From assembly GCA_905182275.1 (NCBI GenBank), contig CAJJAU010000001.1, forward strand, positions 1-64,000: DNA of 64,000 bases, given 5' to 3'. Positions within the stretch are counted from its first letter, which is position 1, and the number at the start of each line of letters is the position of its first letter. The stretch is from a gamma proteobacterium HTCC2207. GTDB lineage: Bacteria > Pseudomonadota > Gammaproteobacteria > Pseudomonadales > Porticoccaceae. This document shows, piece by piece, positions 42,207 to 50,863 of the stretch. The position numbers and the translations under genes were made by a program. Below the pieces are notes generated by a model. It did no database searches. It was not told the origin of the DNA and saw nothing but the letters and a program-made list of their open reading frames with translations.

Positions 42207-42832
42207 AACTGACTTTTGGCCCGTTCAAGTAGGCACAGACTTAAGAATTTTAGGTCTGACAGGCTCTTCGCAGCGTCTGCCTCATTTTCATGGACTATTA
42301 CCAGTAAAAGGGCATGGCTAACCTCAAGCCATTGACGGCCCAATCGTTCTAGCTCAGGCGCGTTTTCAGCTATCTCAAGCCGTTTAAACATGCGCGCCAT
42401 GGCAGCAATAATCGTTTCATCATGCAGGCAGTCAAGCTCTTTTAGTTCGGGTACGCCAAACATAGCTTGAACCAGCGGCAAAAGACCGACTTGATTTTGA
42501 TAGCTAAGCAGCATTCGCTCGGTGCTCTTCTCAACGAACTTCTTAAGGCTCAGCGTCTCAATAGGAAATTGCTCTAACTCACGTAGGCCAACGTCCATTT
42601 CACTGAGCCACTGTTCAGCCAATGCATACAAAATCGCGTATTTGTTAGGAAAATAGTGATACAGCGTACCCACAGATACACCGACGGTTTTAGCCACGAG
42701 AATGGTTGTTAAGTCATCTTGCCCCACAGCCTCAAGTAACTGGGCGGTGGCCGTTAAAATCTCTTCACGCCGCTGTAAGGCGCGTTTTTGCACTGGCGTT
42801 GATCGTGGGGTTAGTTTGCGTGGTGTAGGCAT
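42203..42832 (-). CDS. TetR-family repressor, probable regulator of the adjacent gamma-glutamylation locus
   Basis: A 209-residue TetR regulator. The DNA-binding domain (about 15-65) includes RREEILTATAQLLEAVG and the recognition helix region VAKTVGVSVGTLYHYFPNKYAILYALAEQW; the remaining helical domain, for ligand binding and dimerisation, is not family-specific. It starts 11 bp after the PuuB-like oxidase stop on the same strand, so both are probably co-transcribed. The paired inverted repeats at 44149-44192, over the divergent promoters of that operon, are the likely operator, giving autoregulation; this link is inference. Confidence 0.88.
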   Translation of the reverse strand: MPTPRKLTPRSTPVQKRALQRREEILTATAQLLEAVGQDDLTTILVAKTVGVSVGTLYHYFPNKYAILYALAEQWLSEMDVGLRELEQFPIETLSLKKFVEKSTERMLLSYQNQVGLLPLVQAMFGVPELKELDCLHDETIIAAMARMFKRLEIAENAPELERLGRQWLEVSHALLLVIVHENEADAAKSLSDLKFLSLCLLERAKSQF

Positions 42833-42843
42833 AACAACTCTCC

Positions 42844-44103
42844 TTAAAAGCGATCGCGAAGCGAATAGTAAAGCATAGCTGACACCATACCCGGCCAGCG
42901 TAACAAAGTACCCCCCGGGAATTTTTGGGTAGGCAGGTCTGCCATAACATCGAACCGTTCCAATTTGCCGCTAATCGCTTCTGCGACCAATTTCCCAGCA
43001 AAGGTCGCTGTGGGAACCCCATGCCCAGAATAACCCTGCATATGCCAAATATTGTCTTGAAGGCGTCCGAAATGGGGGAGTCGATTCAGTGTGATGGCCA
43101 GTGTCCCGCCCCAACCATAGTCTATCTTTGTGTCCGCTAACTGAGGGTATATTTGCAACATGTACTTACGAACGAAATTCTTAATATCATTGGGGAATCC
43201 ACGGCGATAATTTTCACCACCGCCAAAGATTAGGCGATTATCAGCGGAGAGCTTCCAATAATTGATCACAAAGCGGCTGTCGGCCATTGATGTATCTTTG
43301 GGGATAATAGATAGCGCAAGCTCGTCGCTCAAAGGCTCTGTAGCAAGGACGAAATTATTAATTGGCATAATATAGCCGTTGATCTTAGGTTCTAGGTTCT
43401 CTATGTAGCCATTGCAGGCCAAAATAAGCTCACTAGTGGTTATCTGACCGCCACTGGTCTTAACCACTAGGGGAGAGCCGCCATAGGTAGTGACCCTTGA
43501 ATGCTCATAGATAGTCACGCCGGCTTGAACGGCAGCGTCTACCAGGCCCAAAGCATAATTCAGCGGATGTAAATGGCAGGAAGCCTTATCCCAGATACCA
43601 CCATAGAAGCCCTTACTACCGACGACTTCACCCAGACGTTCACTTGGAATGTACTCCATATCAGTGAAATTATAGCGATCGGCTAAAAACGCGACTTCTT
43701 CTTGGAGCTCGCCGCAGAGGCGTTTTTTGTGCGCAAGATGCAGGTTGCCATATTTTAAGTCGCAGTCAATATTGTGTTCAGCAATCAGTGATTTCACCGT
43801 ATCAACCGCTTCTAGCCCCATGTCCCACAGAACGCTGGCTCGCTCATGACCTAGCTTGTCTTCTAAGTCGGCCTGATCGGCGCGCTGACCGATGCCCACA
43901 TGACCGCCATTTCGACCAGACGCACCAAAGGCAACTGTTTCGGCCTCCAGTACAACGACTTTATAACCGCGTTTGGCGAGGTGCAGGGCAGAGGAGAGTC
44001 CAGTATATCCTGCGCCAATAATACATATATCCGCACTATCATGGGACTCTAAACGGGGAAATACCTGGCGCGGCTTGGCTGTCGCCTCATAGTAGCTGTG
44101 CAT
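42844..44103 (-). CDS. PuuB-like FAD-dependent gamma-glutamyl-amine oxidase
   Basis: A 419-residue DAO-family oxidase close to E. coli PuuB, gamma-glutamylputrescine oxidase. Shared segments: HSYYEATAK at the N-terminus, the dinucleotide site CIIGAGYTGLSSALHLA, VAFGASGRNGGHVG, SCHLHPLNYALGLVDAA, SADNRLIFGGGENYRRG, NIWHMQGYSGHGV and the C-terminal MLYYSLRDRF. It would oxidise a gamma-glutamylated amine to an aldehyde with release of ammonia and H2O2. ATG 44103 is used. It is divergent from a PuuA-like synthetase, which supports the pathway; the exact amine is unknown. Confidence 0.88.
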   Translation of the reverse strand: MHSYYEATAKPRQVFPRLESHDSADICIIGAGYTGLSSALHLAKRGYKVVVLEAETVAFGASGRNGGHVGIGQRADQADLEDKLGHERASVLWDMGLEAVDTVKSLIAEHNIDCDLKYGNLHLAHKKRLCGELQEEVAFLADRYNFTDMEYIPSERLGEVVGSKGFYGGIWDKASCHLHPLNYALGLVDAAVQAGVTIYEHSRVTTYGGSPLVVKTSGGQITTSELILACNGYIENLEPKINGYIMPINNFVLATEPLSDELALSIIPKDTSMADSRFVINYWKLSADNRLIFGGGENYRRGFPNDIKNFVRKYMLQIYPQLADTKIDYGWGGTLAITLNRLPHFGRLQDNIWHMQGYSGHGVPTATFAGKLVAEAISGKLERFDVMADLPTQKFPGGTLLRWPGMVSAMLYYSLRDRF

Positions 44104-44131
44104 AATCAATTATCTTATTAAAGGCTCAAAA

Positions 44132-44160
44132 TTGACATTATGATCTTTTTGAATAATAAT
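44132..44160 (+). promoter_or_regulatory. Predicted sigma-70 promoter of the PuuA-like gene, embedded in the operator
   Basis: TTGACA at 44132-44137 is a perfect -35 element, and AATAAT at 44155-44160 is a -10 element (five of six) after 17 bp. The -10 lies inside the left inverted repeat. On the other strand TTGAAT (44159-44164) and CATAAT, 16 bp apart, could serve the oxidase gene, with its -35 in the same repeat. A protein bound to the repeats would therefore block both directions. Confidence 0.6.
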
Positions 44161-44192
44161 TCAACTTTAATTGAATGATCATTCAACTTTAG
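44149..44192. repeat. Tandem 22-bp repeat containing two inverted repeats, probable TetR operator
   Basis: TTGAATAATAATTCAA at 44149-44164 has perfect 6-bp arms, and TTGAATGATCATTCAA at 44171-44186 is a fully perfect 16-bp palindrome. Each is followed by CTTTA and A or G, so the units repeat every 22 bp, two turns of the helix, which places two dimers on the same face. They sit in the 107-bp gap between the divergent oxidase and synthetase genes. Confidence 0.8.
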
Positions 44193-44210
44193 ATTTAACA
44201 AAGGTGCCCC

Positions 44211-45554
44211 ATGGAAGACCAACACGATATTGAAAGCTGGCTAAAAGAACATAAGATCACAGAAGTAGAGTGCCTAGTACCGGACATGACCGGGAACGCA
44301 CGGGGCAAGTTCATCCCGGCCAAGAAATTCCTTAAAGAGGACAGCCGCTTGCCTGAGGGTATTCTGGCGCAAACCGTTACTGGTGAGTACTCAGACGACT
44401 TTTGGGAGCTCTTAGATACCATTGATGGCGATATGTTGCTTGAACCTGATCCAGAGTCTAAGCGTCTGGTTCCCTGGGCCAACGAAAGTACCGGTCAGAT
44501 AATCCATGATTGCTTCACTAAAGATGGCGAACCTCACCCATTCTCAAGCCGCAATGTACTCAAACGCGTGCTGGCTCTTTACGAGAAAGATGGCTTAAGG
44601 CCAATAATAGCGCCAGAAATGGAGTTCTACCTAGTTGAAAAGAACCCCAACCCAGGCCTTCCGCTTAAACCACCTATCGGCCGCTCAGGACGCCCTGAAA
44701 CTGCTCGCCAGTCATACAGCATAGATGCGGCTAACGAATTTGAACCCTTTGTAGAGCGCATGTACGGTTATTGCGAAGCGATGAACTTGGATATTGATAC
44801 TCTCATTCACGAGTCAGGCGCTGCACAGCTCGAAGTAAACTTCATACATGGCGAACCTTTAAGTCTTGCCGATCAGGTATTTACCTTTAAGCGCACGGTA
44901 CGTGAGGCGGCGTTACAGGAAGACATATATGCCACCTTTATGGCCAAGCCCATGGCGGATGAACCGGGGTCAGCAACTCACATCCATCAGAGTATTCTTG
45001 ATGCAACGACTGGCGCAAACATTTTCACCAACGAGAAGGGCGAATACAGCGAAGCTTTTTTTCATTACCTGGGTGGACTGCAAAAATACACACCCTTTGT
45101 CATGAGCCTATATGCGCCCAACGTTAACTCATACCGTCGCTTTACCCGTGAAGTCTCAGCGCCGATTAACCTCCACTGGGGCTATGACAACCGTACCACG
45201 GGGCTTCGCGTACCTGATGCAGCACCCAAAAACTATCGTATTGAGAACCGCTTCCCGGGGGCCGACATCAATCCCTATTTGGCCATAGCAGCAACCCTGG
45301 CCTGTGGCTACCTAGGAATGAAGAACAAAATACAACCTTCTGCAGCCTTTGAAGGCAACGCTTATGAAGAAGACATAGATGTGCCGCGCACTCTAGAGGA
45401 GGCGCTTCGAGGCCTTCAAGAGAATCAGGAGATCATTGATATCTTTGGCGAGAAGTTCATCCAGCTCTACACCTCGATTAAATTGGTGGAGTTTGAAGAG
45501 TTTAATCGGGTCATATCCTCGTGGGAGCGCGAGCATCTGCTACTTAATGTCTAA
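44211..45554 (+). CDS. Glutamine synthetase-family gamma-glutamyl-amine ligase (PuuA/GlnA3-like)
   Basis: A 447-residue glutamine-synthetase fold protein. The catalytic core has APEMEFYLVEKNP (metal glutamates), QLEVNFIHG, GSATHIHQSI (the counterpart of the glutamate/ammonia region), NSYRRF and RIENRFPGADINPYLAIAATLACG. The N-terminal EVECLVPDMTGNARGKFIPAKKF and lack of a GlnA adenylylation loop place it with PuuA/SpuI-type enzymes that join glutamate to an amine using ATP. The ATG at 44211 has an AGGTG site. It opens the rightward arm of the locus, followed by a dioxygenase after 114 bp. Confidence 0.9.
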   Translation: MEDQHDIESWLKEHKITEVECLVPDMTGNARGKFIPAKKFLKEDSRLPEGILAQTVTGEYSDDFWELLDTIDGDMLLEPDPESKRLVPWANESTGQIIHDCFTKDGEPHPFSSRNVLKRVLALYEKDGLRPIIAPEMEFYLVEKNPNPGLPLKPPIGRSGRPETARQSYSIDAANEFEPFVERMYGYCEAMNLDIDTLIHESGAAQLEVNFIHGEPLSLADQVFTFKRTVREAALQEDIYATFMAKPMADEPGSATHIHQSILDATTGANIFTNEKGEYSEAFFHYLGGLQKYTPFVMSLYAPNVNSYRRFTREVSAPINLHWGYDNRTTGLRVPDAAPKNYRIENRFPGADINPYLAIAATLACGYLGMKNKIQPSAAFEGNAYEEDIDVPRTLEEALRGLQENQEIIDIFGEKFIQLYTSIKLVEFEEFNRVISSWEREHLLLNV

Positions 45555-45668
45555 TTATTAGGAGTAGGGGCGTATTGATGCGCCACTAAGGGTTCAGGTT
45601 CTTTTACATTTGCAACTTAAGCCAATGATAAATATAGTGTTTACCCTAACTCCACGAGGTTTATCATC

Positions 45669-46490
45669 ATGGAAATTAAGCTTATCAGCGGGGCCCTAGG
45701 TGCAGAGGTTAGCGGTATTGACCTTACCAAAGATACAGATGCAGCTACTTACACAGTAATTCGTGAGTTACTGGTAGAGCACGAAGTACTGTTTTTCCGA
45801 GAGCAAGATGTAAGTCTGGCACAACAGCACGCCTTGGCATCCTCTTTTGGGCCTCTGCAAAGTCATCCAGCCTACGATACCGTTGAAAATTTCCCTGAGA
45901 TTACCATTCTGGAAAGTACGGCTGAAAAGCCCAGTAAAATAGAGTGTTGGCACAGTGATATGACCTTTAGAGCGCATCCGCCATTGGGCACCGTGTTGCG
46001 CTCTAAAGTCATTCCCCAAAAGGGCGGAGATACACTTTGGTCGAGTATGACAGCGGCCTACAACGCATTATCGCCGGCTATGCAGGCTTTCTTATCCGAC
46101 CTTGAGGCGGTACATGATTTTTCTTATGGATTTCGGGAGAGTCTTGCTGAAAGCGGGGGTAGGGAGCGTTTAGAGCGAGCGGTACGAGACAACCCGCCAG
46201 TGACTCATCCGGTTATTAGAACGCATCCAGAGAGTGGCAAGCGGGTGATCTTTGTCAACGCACTGTTCACCACACATATTGTGGGTCTTCCAACGGAAGA
46301 AAGTAAAGCAATCCTCCAGTTTCTGTTTGAACATATTAAGACTCCAGAGTTTACATGTCGGTTTTCGTGGGATGTTAACTGTATTGCTATCTGGGATAAC
46401 CGCAGCACTCAGCATAAACCCATCAACGACTATTTTCCTGCTCACCGATGCCTTGAGCGTATCGTGATTGATGGTGACAAGCCGTACTAG
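45669..46490 (+). CDS. TauD/TfdA-family Fe(II)/2-oxoglutarate dioxygenase
   Basis: A 273-residue dioxygenase. The iron ligands are readable: His95 and Asp97 in WHSDMTF and His249 in STQHKPINDY, followed by Arg260 as the 2-oxoglutarate partner; IWDNRSTQH is the usual distal motif. Family members hydroxylate taurine, aryloxyacids or related acids, often releasing aldehyde and sulfite or an amine. In E. coli Puu loci this position is not occupied by such an enzyme, so a substrate-specific extra step is suggested. Its stop codon overlaps the convergent amidotransferase by 4 bp. Confidence 0.9.
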   Translation: MEIKLISGALGAEVSGIDLTKDTDAATYTVIRELLVEHEVLFFREQDVSLAQQHALASSFGPLQSHPAYDTVENFPEITILESTAEKPSKIECWHSDMTFRAHPPLGTVLRSKVIPQKGGDTLWSSMTAAYNALSPAMQAFLSDLEAVHDFSYGFRESLAESGGRERLERAVRDNPPVTHPVIRTHPESGKRVIFVNALFTTHIVGLPTEESKAILQFLFEHIKTPEFTCRFSWDVNCIAIWDNRSTQHKPINDYFPAHRCLERIVIDGDKPY

Positions 46491-47218
46491 CTCGCTATGA
46501 AATCGATCATCCAATTGGCCACATTCAAATGGTCTGTATCACTATTTAGAGAGTCCATCGCGTCGCTATAGCAGTCCTTTGGGTAAACATCCTTACGCAA
46601 CTGATAAAGCGCGCTAGCATAGGCAACCGGAAACTCAGGATGCCCCTGAAAGGTCAGTATATGCTGATCAACAGCAGTCATGGCAATAGGGCAGCCCATT
46701 GTGGATGCTAGAATTTTTGCCCCGGTGGCTGGCTGTACCACCTGGTCTTGGTGGCTATACAGTAATTTGAAGGATTCATTACCCGAGAAATCATCCGTAT
46801 ATTCAGGTTTAAGCCTTGTGTCTTTAACCCCAATCTCCCAGCCACTTGAAGCTTGGCAGGCTTTACCGCCAAGTACATTAGCAACCAGTTGATGACCAAA
46901 ACAAATGCCGATCAGCTTTTTCTTGCGCTGATGCAAGGCTCTCACAAAATCACCTAATAGGTGTATCCAAGCCAGGTCTTCATAGACCCCGCTTTTACTA
47001 CCAGTGATGATATAAGCGTCATAATCGTCAACATTGGCTGGATAGACCGCCTGATTAGCCCGATAGGTCGTCATCTTAAGAATAACTTGCTGATCAATAG
47101 GGCGGCGCCTATTAGCATCACTAAGTAGCGCTTCGAACATCTCAGGGTATTCACCAAAGGTTTCAACCAACTCTGACCTAACGTCATCAGTGCGTAAGAT
47201 AGCAACGCGCAGATTCAT
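46487..47218 (-). CDS. Class I glutamine amidotransferase-like hydrolase
   Basis: A 243-residue stand-alone GATase1 domain of the GMP-synthase-like group. The nucleophile is Cys106 in GICFGHQLVA, and His193 and Glu195 in GHPEF complete the triad. The YIITGSKSGVYED segment builds the oxyanion region. It is not the PuuD (peptidase C26) type, but a gamma-glutamyl hydrolase role in the same locus is chemically plausible: releasing glutamate from a gamma-glutamyl product. That is inference from context. It lies 17 bp downstream of the AGCS symporter gene on the same strand. Confidence 0.87.
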   Translation of the reverse strand: MNLRVAILRTDDVRSELVETFGEYPEMFEALLSDANRRRPIDQQVILKMTTYRANQAVYPANVDDYDAYIITGSKSGVYEDLAWIHLLGDFVRALHQRKKKLIGICFGHQLVANVLGGKACQASSGWEIGVKDTRLKPEYTDDFSGNESFKLLYSHQDQVVQPATGAKILASTMGCPIAMTAVDQHILTFQGHPEFPVAYASALYQLRKDVYPKDCYSDAMDSLNSDTDHLNVANWMIDFIAS

Positions 47219-47235
47219 CTTAATTCAGTCCTTAT

Positions 47236-48663
47236 TTAACTGTATTTAGCGAGGTAGGCTTTCAGATCTCTTTTGACTTCTGGCCCATAAAGGTACAAAC
47301 CAATAATGTTTGGGACGGCAATCAAAAACACCATAGCGTCTGAGAAGTCCAATACTGCCGATAGCTGAATCATGCAGCCGAGACAGATAAATCCACAGAA
47401 TATTCCTTTAAAGATCAACTGGGTAATTACGCCTTCGCCAAACAGATAGGTCCACCCCTTTAGGCCATAGTACGCCCAAGCAATACTGGTGGAAAATGCA
47501 AACAACAGCGCCGCAACGCTCATAACGTAGGGGGACCAGCTAATATGATGAGCGAAGGCAGCAGATGTCAGTGCAATTCCCTCCAACCCACCGTCCATAA
47601 GACCGTTTGGATATGCGGTGGTAACAATCACCAAAGAGGTTAGGGTGCATATGAGCATGCTGTCAATAAATGGCTCTAGGAGTGAGACCAAGCCCTCAGT
47701 GACAGGCTCGTCAGTTTTAACCGCAGAATGTGCGATCGAGGCGGAACCTATACCCGCCTCATTGGAAAATACCGCCCGCTGAAAGCCCACTATCATTGCG
47801 CCAATAGCGCCACCGGTCATGCTATTAGCCTCAAATGCACTAGACACGATGAGGCCGATAGCGCCCATTAAGTGCTCAGCACTCATGGCAATGATAATGA
47901 TGGCGGAGAACACGTATAGAACTGCCATAAAAGGCACAACTTTAGAGGCAACGTTGGCGATAGAGCGAATGCCGCCAATAATCACTGCCCCCACGGCGCC
48001 GCCTAGTAATAGACCAAACAACCAGCCTTTATCAGCAAAGAAGCTATTTTCACCACCGGTGATGCTTAAAACCTGAACGTAAGCCTGGTTTGACTGAAAC
48101 ATGTTACCAATACCAAAACAACCAATCACCAAGGCCACTGCATAAAAGCCGCCTAGCAGCTTGCCCAGCTGAGGAAACCCTCTATCTAGCAGGTATCGCT
48201 CAAGATAGTACATAGGCCCGCCAGACACAGAACCGTCGGGGTTCTCACGCCGATATTTAACCCCTAAGGTACATTCAACAAACTTAGTGGACATACCAAG
48301 GAAGCCAGCCATAAACAACCAGAAAGCCGCACCCGGCCCGCCGATGGAAATCGCCACAGCGACACCACCAATATTACCGACGCCCACGGTGCCTGATATA
48401 GCGGTTGATAACGCTTGGAAATGAGAGATTTCACCCGGGCCACTGGGCTTGCCGTTCTTGCCGCTCACAATACTGAGTGCCTTTGAGAAGCCGCGAATAT
48501 TGATAAAACCTAAATACCCGGTAAAAAATACTGCCGCGGTTACCAACCATAAGACTATTAACGGGAAGCCTTGTCCAAAAATACTGATTTGATAAAAGAC
48601 AATGTCTGACAAACCCTCTGCGAGGGGCTTTATTAGCTGGTCTATCTGTTGGTCTAAAGACAT
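47236..48663 (-). CDS. AGCS-family sodium:alanine/glycine symporter
   Basis: A 475-residue transporter with about 11 membrane segments. Family landmarks are GEISHFQALSTAISGTVGVGNIGGVAVAISIGGPGAAFWLFMAGFLGMSTKFVECTLGVKYR and GFQRAVFSNEAGIGSASIAHSA. The family co-transports small neutral amino acids with sodium. With the amidotransferase gene it forms a leftward pair, so it may import the amino compound processed by the locus; this is inference. The N-terminus MSLDQQIDQLIKPLAEG supports ATG 48663. Confidence 0.9.
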   Translation of the reverse strand: MSLDQQIDQLIKPLAEGLSDIVFYQISIFGQGFPLIVLWLVTAAVFFTGYLGFINIRGFSKALSIVSGKNGKPSGPGEISHFQALSTAISGTVGVGNIGGVAVAISIGGPGAAFWLFMAGFLGMSTKFVECTLGVKYRRENPDGSVSGGPMYYLERYLLDRGFPQLGKLLGGFYAVALVIGCFGIGNMFQSNQAYVQVLSITGGENSFFADKGWLFGLLLGGAVGAVIIGGIRSIANVASKVVPFMAVLYVFSAIIIIAMSAEHLMGAIGLIVSSAFEANSMTGGAIGAMIVGFQRAVFSNEAGIGSASIAHSAVKTDEPVTEGLVSLLEPFIDSMLICTLTSLVIVTTAYPNGLMDGGLEGIALTSAAFAHHISWSPYVMSVAALLFAFSTSIAWAYYGLKGWTYLFGEGVITQLIFKGIFCGFICLGCMIQLSAVLDFSDAMVFLIAVPNIIGLYLYGPEVKRDLKAYLAKYS

Positions 48664-48951
48664 TATGCTTTCTTATAGTTGTTGCGAGGCCAGCATACTA
48701 GCATGCTGAGAGCAAAAGAATAATAGTACTAATCGAACTTCAAGCCGTCTCTATTTAGGGTTTAAGAGAGTCTTATCCTCCAGAAACGCAGGTATGGCTA
48801 AAAGCCATTACAGTGTTCAAATGAGTGGGTTTCAGATAGGGCGTTGATGCCAGTGACATTTATATACGGAGAACAGCTTATGTTCTATAAAATACATATG
48901 GAAACAACATAATATTATTTCTATAAGTCATTATTTTAAAACGAATTAAAT
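48664..48951. other. 288-bp AT-rich gap between symporter and recombinase genes
   Basis: No gene seen. CAGCAT at 48691-48696 and ATGCTG at 48703-48708 form a spaced inverted repeat 28-45 bp upstream of the symporter start and may be an operator or leader hairpin. I looked for a glycine riboswitch, common for AGCS genes, and did not find its conserved core. The end nearest the recombinase (48890-48951) is very A+T-rich. Confidence 0.45.
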
Positions 48952-50229
48952 TTATACCTCTCGTTCTTTTCCTGTACGAGCGCGATCTTTCATATCGGAC
49001 TGTATGTAGACTTGATCTGTCGTTCCCATGCTGGCATGGCCCAAATCATCAGCCATATGCTTGAGAGGGCGGGTAGCAATGTCTTTTGAGGCGCCAGTGT
49101 GCCGTAACCAATGGGTTGTTGCCTCGCGTAGCGCCTGAGCCTCATCAACAAAGCCTTCAGATCGCATCTTATCGTGGGCCAAATCAAAGGCATACTGTAC
49201 GATTCGGCGCAATTGTCGTGCAGTCATACCACCGACACCTCTATTTTTAGCCACTAAAGTAGCATTGAGACCAAAACTGGGGCTCAAGGACTGTCTGTGG
49301 TCCTGATAGCGCTGAGTATAAGGTCCCAGGGAGCTTGGCACCGACACGTCGCGTATTTTGTTACCTTTACCCAAGACTTTTAGCCAACTATTGCCATCAC
49401 CGTCTTGCCAAAAGTGCTTCCATACTGGCTGCCAATTGGACCGATCAGATAGCTCAGACACTCTTAGATACAGGGTTTTAAGCATCGCCACAATAAACAG
49501 AGTACGCTCATGATCAGCATCCTTATCGGCCGCACCACGGGCACAATCCAGCACGTAGTCCCACTGTAGATCTGACAGACGTTTGATGCTCTTGGAAGTG
49601 ACACCTTTAATAAGGAACGGCGATTGCTTGCGAATAGCCGGAATGGGATTGCCAAAGGCATAACCCTCATCGGTCAAATAGTCGTAAAAGCACGATAACG
49701 CCGAATAACAGATCTTCATCGCCTCATGGGACAACGAATGGCCACTGGTGGTGTCTGGAAGGGCTAAACCGCTATCTAAGGCTTTTCTGCGGTCCTGTTT
49801 GGCGATTTTCACCACAAACGGCCGCCAGTTTTGATTTTGACACGACTGTCCGCCGATTGGCTTAAAGCGGTCAGCCACAGATAGAGCCACCCAATGCGCA
49901 GGCGGACTGTGCACAAAATCAAAGTAAGCCTCTAAATCCGCGCGCTTAAGGGAGACAATACTTTTCTTGGCCACAGTCCAGGACCACAGCAGCAAGCGCT
50001 CAACCTCGTTACGATAGCTACGATAAGTCGCTTCACTTTTACGGCTGTAGCTTTTAAGGAATGACTGTGTGTGTGCGAACTCTTGCGGTGCATCCGGTAT
50101 GTGCACCGTAATCTTATCAATAAACTTTTTCGAATCTGGGTAATCATGCAGCATGGCTGCGCCCATAGGAAGCCTGACAAAGGTCTTATGAGCATCAAAC
50201 AGAGGACAAGCGCTGAATACCTTAGACAT
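48952..50229 (-). CDS. Stand-alone tyrosine recombinase/integrase
   Basis: A 425-residue tyrosine recombinase with all catalytic residues in place: Arg256 (LYLRVSEL), Lys288 (LGKGNK), His373 and Arg376 (THWLRHT), His398 (LGHASM) and the nucleophile Tyr408 (QVYIQ). The N-terminal part (about 50-190) resembles a core-binding SAM-like domain, with FLKSYSRKSEATYRSYRNEVERLLLW. It is longer than XerC/D and lacks the arm-binding domain typical of phage integrases. AGGTGA lies nine bases before ATG 50229. No excisionase, attachment repeat, tRNA or cargo genes were found around it, so its target is unknown. Confidence 0.9.
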   Translation of the reverse strand: MSKVFSACPLFDAHKTFVRLPMGAAMLHDYPDSKKFIDKITVHIPDAPQEFAHTQSFLKSYSRKSEATYRSYRNEVERLLLWSWTVAKKSIVSLKRADLEAYFDFVHSPPAHWVALSVADRFKPIGGQSCQNQNWRPFVVKIAKQDRRKALDSGLALPDTTSGHSLSHEAMKICYSALSCFYDYLTDEGYAFGNPIPAIRKQSPFLIKGVTSKSIKRLSDLQWDYVLDCARGAADKDADHERTLFIVAMLKTLYLRVSELSDRSNWQPVWKHFWQDGDGNSWLKVLGKGNKIRDVSVPSSLGPYTQRYQDHRQSLSPSFGLNATLVAKNRGVGGMTARQLRRIVQYAFDLAHDKMRSEGFVDEAQALREATTHWLRHTGASKDIATRPLKHMADDLGHASMGTTDQVYIQSDMKDRARTGKEREV

Positions 50230-50392
50230 GTTAGAAATTCACCTATAATGGATGCTGTGCTTGAAACGCACTGTATCAAGTGTATTGTGGATTGTCTAGT
50301 AATGTCTACTAATTGAGATTAGCGGACATAGGATAGAAGCATAGGGCGTCTCTATCTGGAACATGGGCCCCCTCCTAAGCTATGCAGTTAAA

Positions 50393-50806
50393 CTACGCAA
50401 TGTTTGCCGACGTACTTTCATGTAAAACCCTATACTCTAACCCGGCTATACGATGCTTTATTGCTTGTTGGTACTCAACTGAATTGAACATCTCAAGGTA
50501 GGCTCTCCGAGACGGGTATCTGACTATGATCAAGTCATCGTAGTTCTGCGATTCATCACCAACAAATTGATGCTCACATGTTCCTTTATACACTAGGCTA
50601 CCACCCATCCCAATAATCTTAGGAAAGGCCACCATGCCATATTCTTGGTAAGCTTCGCGCCCGCTCCGCCCGATAGCATTATCCGCCGCTGATTCATAAA
50701 CTGCGATGGAACGATATTTAATAAGGTTAATCATATCAAAAGGCGATTCTTGGTCAGCCTCTGCGATTTCTCTTAGTTGCGTATTCGTCGGCTCTGTGGA
50801 TGCCAT
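50393..50806 (-). CDS. DUF1330 family protein
   Basis: A 137-residue ferredoxin-like-fold protein of the DUF1330 (EthD-like dimeric alpha-beta barrel) family, recognisable from MINLIKYRSIAVYESAAD, SGREAYQEYGMVAFPKI, GTCEHQFVGDESQNYDDLIIVRYPSRRAYLEMFNSVEYQQAIKHRIAGLE. The function of the family is unknown. AAGGAG lies 11 bases before the ATG. It ends 58 bp before the DUF885 gene stop region on the same strand, so co-transcription with that gene is possible. Confidence 0.88.
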   Translation of the reverse strand: MASTEPTNTQLREIAEADQESPFDMINLIKYRSIAVYESAADNAIGRSGREAYQEYGMVAFPKIIGMGGSLVYKGTCEHQFVGDESQNYDDLIIVRYPSRRAYLEMFNSVEYQQAIKHRIAGLEYRVLHESTSANIA

Positions 50807-50863
50807 AATATTTCAATCTCCTTGTCAAACAGACCGACCCTCAAGTCCAAGCCTAAGATAACG

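Noticed and set aside
48664-48951. Glycine riboswitch upstream of the AGCS symporter
   Set aside because: The conserved core of that riboswitch was not found on the transcribed strand.
48952-50229. Tyrosine recombinase as integrase of a prophage or genomic island
   Set aside because: No phage, plasmid or excisionase genes, no tRNA and no attachment-site duplication were seen around it.
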